A stretch of DNA of 64,000 nt from Paracentrotus lividus (lineage: Eukaryota; Echinodermata; Echinoidea; Camarodonta; Echinidae): the NCBI GenBank assembly GCA_940671915.1, contig CALNVZ010001721.1:45535349-45599348 (forward strand), in the 5' to 3' direction. Shown piece by piece: positions 58,401 to 64,000 of this stretch. Position 1 is the first letter of the stretch, and each line of letters starts with the position of its first letter. The notes under the pieces were generated by a model. That model ran no database searches. It was not told the origin of the DNA and saw nothing but the letters and a program-made list of their open reading frames with translations. A program made the position numbers and the translations under genes.

Positions 58401-58778
58401 GTACTTTAATAGTTTTTGCGAAACATATCCCTGAAGTTTGTCTGACAACAGCAGAAGAAATAGAATTCATTGATATGTGAATAGTCATGGTTGCCATAAT
58501 ATATACATTTAATGTAGAACTATAGGCTTATACATGTAGTTGTGAAATTTATTCAAGGTGTATTTCCGTATATATTTATAGCATATATTATGATAATGAT
58601 ATCAATATTATTTTATAAACTTGTACATCTCTATTTATATTGTTTTAAAACTAGGGGCTATATATAATTTTATGTTCTGCATGTAAACAAAAGCATCCAA
58701 CTACTGTATAATATTTATACAGTTGCTATTCTTAATCCTTGACTAGTTTGGCAATATAGCCTTGTATTGAAGCAGAAA

Positions 58779-58972
58779 TTTTCTCTAAGATGGACGAAGA
58801 TGAGATTCCCAAAATTAAATCTACTGCGAAGAAAATCAATTATGTACAATATTGGTATTGCATGTTATTTGACCTTTTCTCTAAGATGGACGAAGATGAG
58901 ATTCCCAAAATTAAATCTACTGCGAACAAAATCAATTATGTACAATATTGGTATTGCATGTTATTTGACCAA
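58779..58972. repeat. Two tandem copies of a 96-bp unit
   Basis: 'ttctctaagatggacgaaga' begins units at 58781 and 58877, nearly identical over 96 bp. Short frames across it are duplicated by the repeat and are not evidence of a gene. Confidence 0.9.
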
Positions 58973-59314
58973 ACATGTAAAAGAATGATACTTTACTCAT
59001 TTAAATAATATGTATTGTAATGTGGTATATGAAGAAAGAATACAAGAATTTAACATGCCTATTGAAATGAAATTATAGTTTTCCATGCCGTTGTCATTTT
59101 TATTGTTGCAAGTAATCTCAATTCATATCTTTTTGCTTGTTCCTTGATCCAACCAATAGCAAACCATAATAGCTAGCAAATATTCAAAAAGCATCAAGTA
59201 AATTTTCACATCATTTAAGTTTTCTCTATATTGTGTAAAACGGACAGTTATTGTTTGGTTAGTAGTTTAGAAAATATGTTGTATGATTCTGGTCCCGGTC
59301 GCAGGCTTGTAAAG

Positions 59315-59426
59315 AGTGAAGGTCCAAAGACTTCTCTCTGCACTCTCTTGAGTGAAGGTCCAAAGACTTCTCTCTGCACTCTCTTGAGTGAAGGTCCAAA
59401 GACTTCTCTCTGCACTCTCTTGAGTG
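59315..59426. repeat. Three tandem copies of a 36-bp unit
   Basis: 'agtgaaggtccaaagacttc' starts units at 59315, 59351 and 59387, identical over 36 bp. Confidence 0.95.
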
Positions 59427-59977
59427 TATTACATGTACAGCCTGTTCCCAAGCACCTAGTTATAACTGGAGTTAACTATAATGACATGTCTATTTTGCTA
59501 TTTATGTACAAAATATATTTCTGTCTCAAACCTAGTGTCAAGAATGTGCTAAAAATGAATATTTTCATTTACCTGATATGTCAGCAAAAGCAAATTCAGC
59601 ACTGGCATCATGCATGTATACAATGTACCTTGAACGCAGGCTTTATAGTATACAATTGCCTCAAGAATGTAGAAAGGCCCACATAAACAAATTGAATCGC
59701 AGTGCAAATCTAGACAGTCAACTGTTTTCCATAGAACCCTGTATTTAATGGTGGGCAATTTTTATTTCTGGATTATTTAAATTAGGATACCTAGACAAAA
59801 TAATGTCTGCTGGATAACACTGCGCTCTATGGCAAACATTTAGAGACCGTCTAAAAATTCAGGCAGAAGAACACTCCTCAATAATTAATTTTATATGACT
59901 TTTTGTCAGTGTCTACTTGAAAGCAATAATATATATTTTGTTCAGTTAAAATACACTTATATACCTTTTATGTAATG

Positions 59978-60520
59978 CTTGGTCACAAACGTTGAAGTCC
60001 TTGAACAGGCGGAGATCACGAGTGTCGAGGCCATGCTACTGAAATCACAGCTACGCTGGGCAGGGCACGTCTCTAGAATGGACAATCACCGCCTGCCCAA
60101 GATTGTACTATATGGCGAACTTTCCACTGGCCACCGCAACAGAGGGGCACCAAAAAAGCGTTACAAGGACTCCCTGAAGAAGTCTCTCGGTGCCTGCCTC
60201 ATCGACCATCGCCAGTGGTCTACTTTGGCTGCTAACCGCATTACCTGGCGCCACACCATCCACCAGGCTGTCTCCTCCGAGGATTCGCGCAGAAGCAATC
60301 TGAGGGAGAAACGTTGCCGAAGGAAAAACCGTGAGGCCTCAGCAGCCATACCAGATGTGACCTTTGACTGCAGACGCTGTGGCCGTACCTGCCTATCCCG
60401 TATTGGTCTTGTCAGCCACGAGCGTGCCTGCAGTCGACGTAGGCAACCCCCTTCGTGATATCTTCGTTCGCGAAGCCAAGCCATGATATATGGTCATTGA
60501 TATATTGCAATACTATAATG
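59978..60520 (+). mobile_element. 5'-truncated LINE: ORF2 C-terminus with CCHC finger
   Basis: An open frame of about 159 residues matches the C-terminal end of non-LTR retrotransposon ORF2 proteins common in marine invertebrates. It contains LKSQLRWAGHVSRM, YGELSTGHRNRGAPKKRYKD, SLKKSLGACLIDHRQW, a basic stretch and a terminal finger CRRC-x12-H-x3-C. The reverse transcriptase domain itself is missing, so this is a 5'-truncated copy, usual for LINE insertions. The frame is uninterrupted, so it is fairly young. GC content is higher than its surroundings. It is not a host gene. Confidence 0.85.
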
Positions 60521-60779
60521 TCATCATGTGCCTTTCTTGAGCAAATTTTATTTTATGATGTAGCAAATACAGGATATATTTGAACTACATGCAGTGTGAA
60601 AATGTGTATATCCTTTTGTTTGTGATACAAACTAGTGGGAAGTCACATATAAGCTACTTATCCAGTCAAAATGAAATCAGTTTGTTTAGTTTGTCTTGTT
60701 TATGGACTATTGATACGACAAGCAAAATTTGTTATTAAGAGTTGAGGTTACTTTCTTCCCCAAAACTCTGCTATTTTTA

Positions 60780-60935
60780 ATAGTCAACCTTGCCTAAGTC
60801 GGATCTCATCAGACCAAAGAAATAGCTTTGAATTTTTAGGGTTACAAAGGATAGAAAAGACCTTTGACCTTGGGCTATTATTCGACTTACGCGAGATTGT
60901 CTTGGGCATGATTGACTGTACAAACATGTATACCT
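60780..60935. mobile_element. Short repeat with agtcaaccttgcc ends
   Basis: Left 'agtcaaccttgcctaagtcg', right 'cgcgagattgtcttgggcat' then 'gattgact'. A related left end lies at about 53176. Probably a small TIR element; the arms are diverged. Confidence 0.4.
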
Positions 60936-61021
60936 AACCTATCAGTATCATAACTGTTCTCTTTGTTCAATCAGATATACATCTCTCTCTCTCCCTTCCT
61001 TTCCAACATCACGTTACCAAA

Positions 61022-61755
61022 ACAGTCTACTCCCATTATAACGAGGTTCTCTCAACCAAGGCAAATAGTCAGAGCATTGCCTAGCATTGCCTCAATTATA
61101 TCTTATTACAGAGCTGCCAAGCTCCACATGAATATTTCTGTATCATAATCATGGATGAAATTTTGAATTCTTATTGGGGAACACCTGAATTACAAGTACA
61201 TAGAAAATCAAAATAACAAATAGGTTTTCTCCTCCAAGTTCATAAATACAGATCATTTGTACAACTTGGCAGCCTTGGAACTCGACTCATTTCAACCCTC
61301 TCGAGACAACATGCACCCTCACATAAACTCTCCTGCTCTTTCATGCTCTCTCTCATTCACTTCCATCCATTTACACAAATCCTATGCATTAAAGACAAAG
61401 TTGGGTTACACATATAGTTTGCTAGAAGCTGAAAAAATAAAATTACAATTCAATCGCATTATAACAAGCACTTACTTATGACGATCCTCTTAGTCCCGAT
61501 TTTCAACATGAACAAACTTAAATTTTCATTTATGAAAGAAAAAAAATTTGAGTTAAGAAGCTTAGTTTCAAACACCTCATTGTAACAGGAGTTTACTGGA
61601 TAACCGATAACCTGCAGGTCCCACTTCTTTAATAAATTACTAGCATTTCTTCATAAAGTCTGCTGTTATAACAAGGCAGATCTTCCAGTCCCAATTTCAC
61701 TTGTCTCTGTGTTCAGTGTGAAGAGATGTCCTTGTTATAATGGGAATGGACTGTA
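61022..61755. mobile_element. MITE with cagtctactcccattata ends
   Basis: Left acagtctactcccattataa, right ttataatgggaatggactgt, about 734 bp. Inner tracts repeat 'aacaagg/aacgagg' words. Confidence 0.7.
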
Positions 61756-62003
61756 ACAAAAGATTTGAGTGGTCAATGATTTGTATACTGTAAAACATTT
61801 TACTTTCGTGATAGTCAAAACTGACAATTTTTGCTGCATGAAACTTTCACAAATCGCTAACAATGTACTGTATTATGTACATGTATTTTGTGGCATTATT
61901 CGTTTACGAATCTTAACTCTCAACCCAAAGCAAGATTCACAAGTTATTTTCTGGTATTACTATTCAAATTTTCTACAGAATGGGTTAATTTGCACATACA
62001 TTG

Positions 62004-62170
62004 TACAGTGGAAACTCGTCATAAAAAGGTCCGATATAAATACACAAAAAGGTAATTTTGGTCCTAGCTCCTTGTATTTTTTAAAATTTTTTAAAATATC
62101 CAGAGATTCCTGATATAACAAGGTAATTTCTATTGTCCCAAACACCTTGTTATAAAGAGTTTCCACTGTA
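62004..62170. mobile_element. Small MITE with tacagtggaaactc ends
   Basis: Left tacagtggaaactcgtcata, right ttataaagagtttccactgta, 167 bp, TA ends. Confidence 0.8.
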
Positions 62171-62329
62171 AAAGAATTCTTGTTATTTGCACATCACATG
62201 CAGCCATAATTCCACCAAGTCAAATTAGAACAAAATATTCAAGGAAAAATGATTATTTCTGATCCAAAGACGACACAATTTATTCAAACATCACTTCGGT
62301 TAGAACGTTCATAGTAGTTCATTATGATT

Positions 62330-62460
62330 GTCCATTGAAGAAATTTTCACTCTCGTGGTCGTAGATCTCCCAACAACAAACATAGTCACCAAGCAGGGAT
62401 GATAGATGTGATGAGACAAAGGATACTCGGTCTTACTGAAGCGTCGGAACTGTAATGAAA
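62330..62460 (-). other. Possible minus-strand terminal exon, unidentified
   Basis: The minus strand has TCTTTCATTACAG at about 62458-62446, a good acceptor, followed by open frames to 62400 and 62330. None matches a family I know. It may be a 3' exon of a minus-strand transcript or chance. Confidence 0.25.
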
Positions 62461-63426
62461 GACAAAGAGAAGTAAGTAGATTTAGTTTCTGGAGAACACT
62501 TATTGATTAGAATTTTTCTAAATACAAATTACATTTCAATATTTTGAAATAAGAAAGTGAAAGATACCACCAATTTATACAGAAATGGAGTTCAATATTT
62601 CCACCAGTTGTTACAGGTGCTCGGTACGAAGCCAATCACATTATCATAAGTAATTTTCATTAAATACTAATGAAAACCGAGGTAAGCAAATATTTAAAAT
62701 TGGACAGGGAGAACTGTGTTTTTACGAAATCTTGAAATATCTTGATAGTTACAATGAGAGTGGACTGTATCAGTGAGATGCACCAGGCCACTCCCATTTT
62801 AATATGTATGAATTCAAAATTATTTTGAAAACGAGGCAAATCTCCCAGTATATATTTCAAATATGTTCACAAAAGTGATTTATTAAGCGTATAATTTTCA
62901 AGTATTAATAAGATTTTGATCAAGGTAATTGGCTTGGTACTGAGCATCTTATAACTAGAATGAAATCCAAATTTCAAAAAGAGGTTTATATCACAGAAAA
63001 ACTGATGATATCAATAAAAACGAGTATATCCAAAACATATGGGCAAGGAATTAAACACAATGACAAAATTGTCTTGGAAGTCTGGTATTCCTCATAATTA
63101 GTAGTTGCTCTGTCAAGAACATTTGCTTTTAAAATTTTAGAGGTATCTTGAACAAATATTAAAGGATGCTGTAAGTTCATATCTCAAGACCAATACGAGC
63201 AATTATGTCCCTCATAATTTCAAACTTGGAGATAAAGTTCTGGGACTCTCTTGATGTTACACGCCACTGGTGAGGTTGGAAGTTTTAATGGCAGGGCTCC
63301 AGTGGATATGTGCAAAGACGTTGGAGCCGCTCGCCCACACCGGCCCCCCGCCAAAAAAAAAACCACCGGTGCCCGCCTGAAATACAATAAAAAACATACC
63401 ATTTGCATCGTCTCTGGGTCAGCAGC
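62461..63426. other. Intergenic, between candidate exon and RPS28
   Basis: AT-rich. Single repeat ends related to the cagtctactcccatta family near 62745-62770. A GC-rich patch at 63320-63370 (cggccccccgcc) has no recognised function. Confidence 0.4.
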
Positions 63427-63431
63427 TTTAT

Positions 63432-63433
<2 letters not shown>
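63427..63433 (-). terminator. RPS28: Polyadenylation signal of RPS28
   Basis: The minus strand reads TGAATAAA. AATAAA occupies 63432-63427 and its first A is the last base of the TGA stop codon. The predicted 3' UTR is therefore only a few tens of bases long. Confidence 0.6.
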
Positions 63434-63602
<169 letters not shown>

Positions 63603-64000
63603 CTATGATTGGAGAGGAGAGAGAAAGAGGGAAACTTGTAAAATATTTTCAGAAAATATTAAGAAACAGCAAGAACATTATAAGTATCGGAAAATCTGCT
63701 AATAAGCTAATGAGCTATTCCATGTTCGTTGGACGTCTTATATGCAGGGCTTTTCTGAAATGATCGGTCTTTGCTTACCAATTTACCAAGGTGTAATGTC
63801 ATCTGATTCAAGTGAAAAAAAGACCCAAGGAAAATGGGTGCTGAACATACAAAAACTGACCATTTTAGGGAGTTGCATCAAGACATATAATTATTATTAT
63901 TACGACTGGGAACTTTTATTGAAGAGGGTTCAAATGCATGCACATTAAGTGTTTGATATCTGACCACATAACAGACCAATCATTTGATAAATTGTTAAAC
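63603..64000 (-). other. RPS28: RPS28 intron, partial
   Basis: Sequence upstream of the RPS28 exon in gene sense. No coding start or snoRNA box pair was seen. It continues past the window. Confidence 0.6.

Noticed and set aside
58767..59008. Repeated small frames with TKMRFPKLNLL-like blocks
   Set aside because: Duplicated by the 96-bp tandem repeat; no start context, splice sites or homology.

Overview
The window is animal nuclear DNA: AT-rich, full of transposon relics, with short exons bounded by GT/AG splice sites and one assembly gap (N run, 45198-45665). Recurrent scavenger-receptor (SRCR) exons, dense fold-back elements and the 'ctcgcgcttcgcgctcg' repeats common in marine invertebrates point to an invertebrate deuterostome. 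A sea urchin is most likely, because urchins carry a very large SRCR gene family, but the species cannot be fixed from sequence alone.

Three genes are supported. (1) A multi-domain SRCR gene lies on the minus strand, 37960 down to 19416. It has a signal-peptide exon, about seven SRCR domains on nine exons, and an Asp-rich C-terminus. Two middle SRCR exons carry frame breaks, so as assembled the gene is either partly pseudogenised or contains sequence errors. (2) A PLEKHJ1-like pleckstrin-homology gene lies on the plus strand, with seven exons from 49219 to 57568. Every splice phase fits and the protein is 192 residues. (3) The last coding exon of ribosomal protein S28 lies on the minus strand, 63602-63432; its 5' exon is outside the window.

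Layout: 1-3775 is a copy of a duplicated segment whose other copies lie at about 36600-38835 and 40346-46440. The last two each carry the SRCR signal-peptide exon and its upstream sequence. 3836-18992 is a gene-free transposon field: fold-back elements, Tc1/mariner-type elements, a MULE-like element with a 10-bp target duplication, and a palindrome-rich CACTG-ended family. The last SRCR intron (19953-25593) is filled mainly by two more copies of that CACTG family, one inserted in the other. 46441-64000 holds the PLEKHJ1-like gene, its tandemly repeated exon-6 segment, a 5'-truncated LINE tail, several small TIR elements and RPS28.

The most unusual material is the CACTG family. Three copies of about 2.0-2.1 kb net length have subterminal arrays of a perfect 20-bp palindrome. 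Related occupied and empty sites within the window show 2-bp target duplications, which suggests a non-autonomous CACTA/EnSpm-type element with unusual cruciform-capable ends. Also notable are the duplicated SRCR first exons, the repeated exon-6 acceptors of the PLEKHJ1-like gene, and the RPS28 stop codon that overlaps its own AATAAA.
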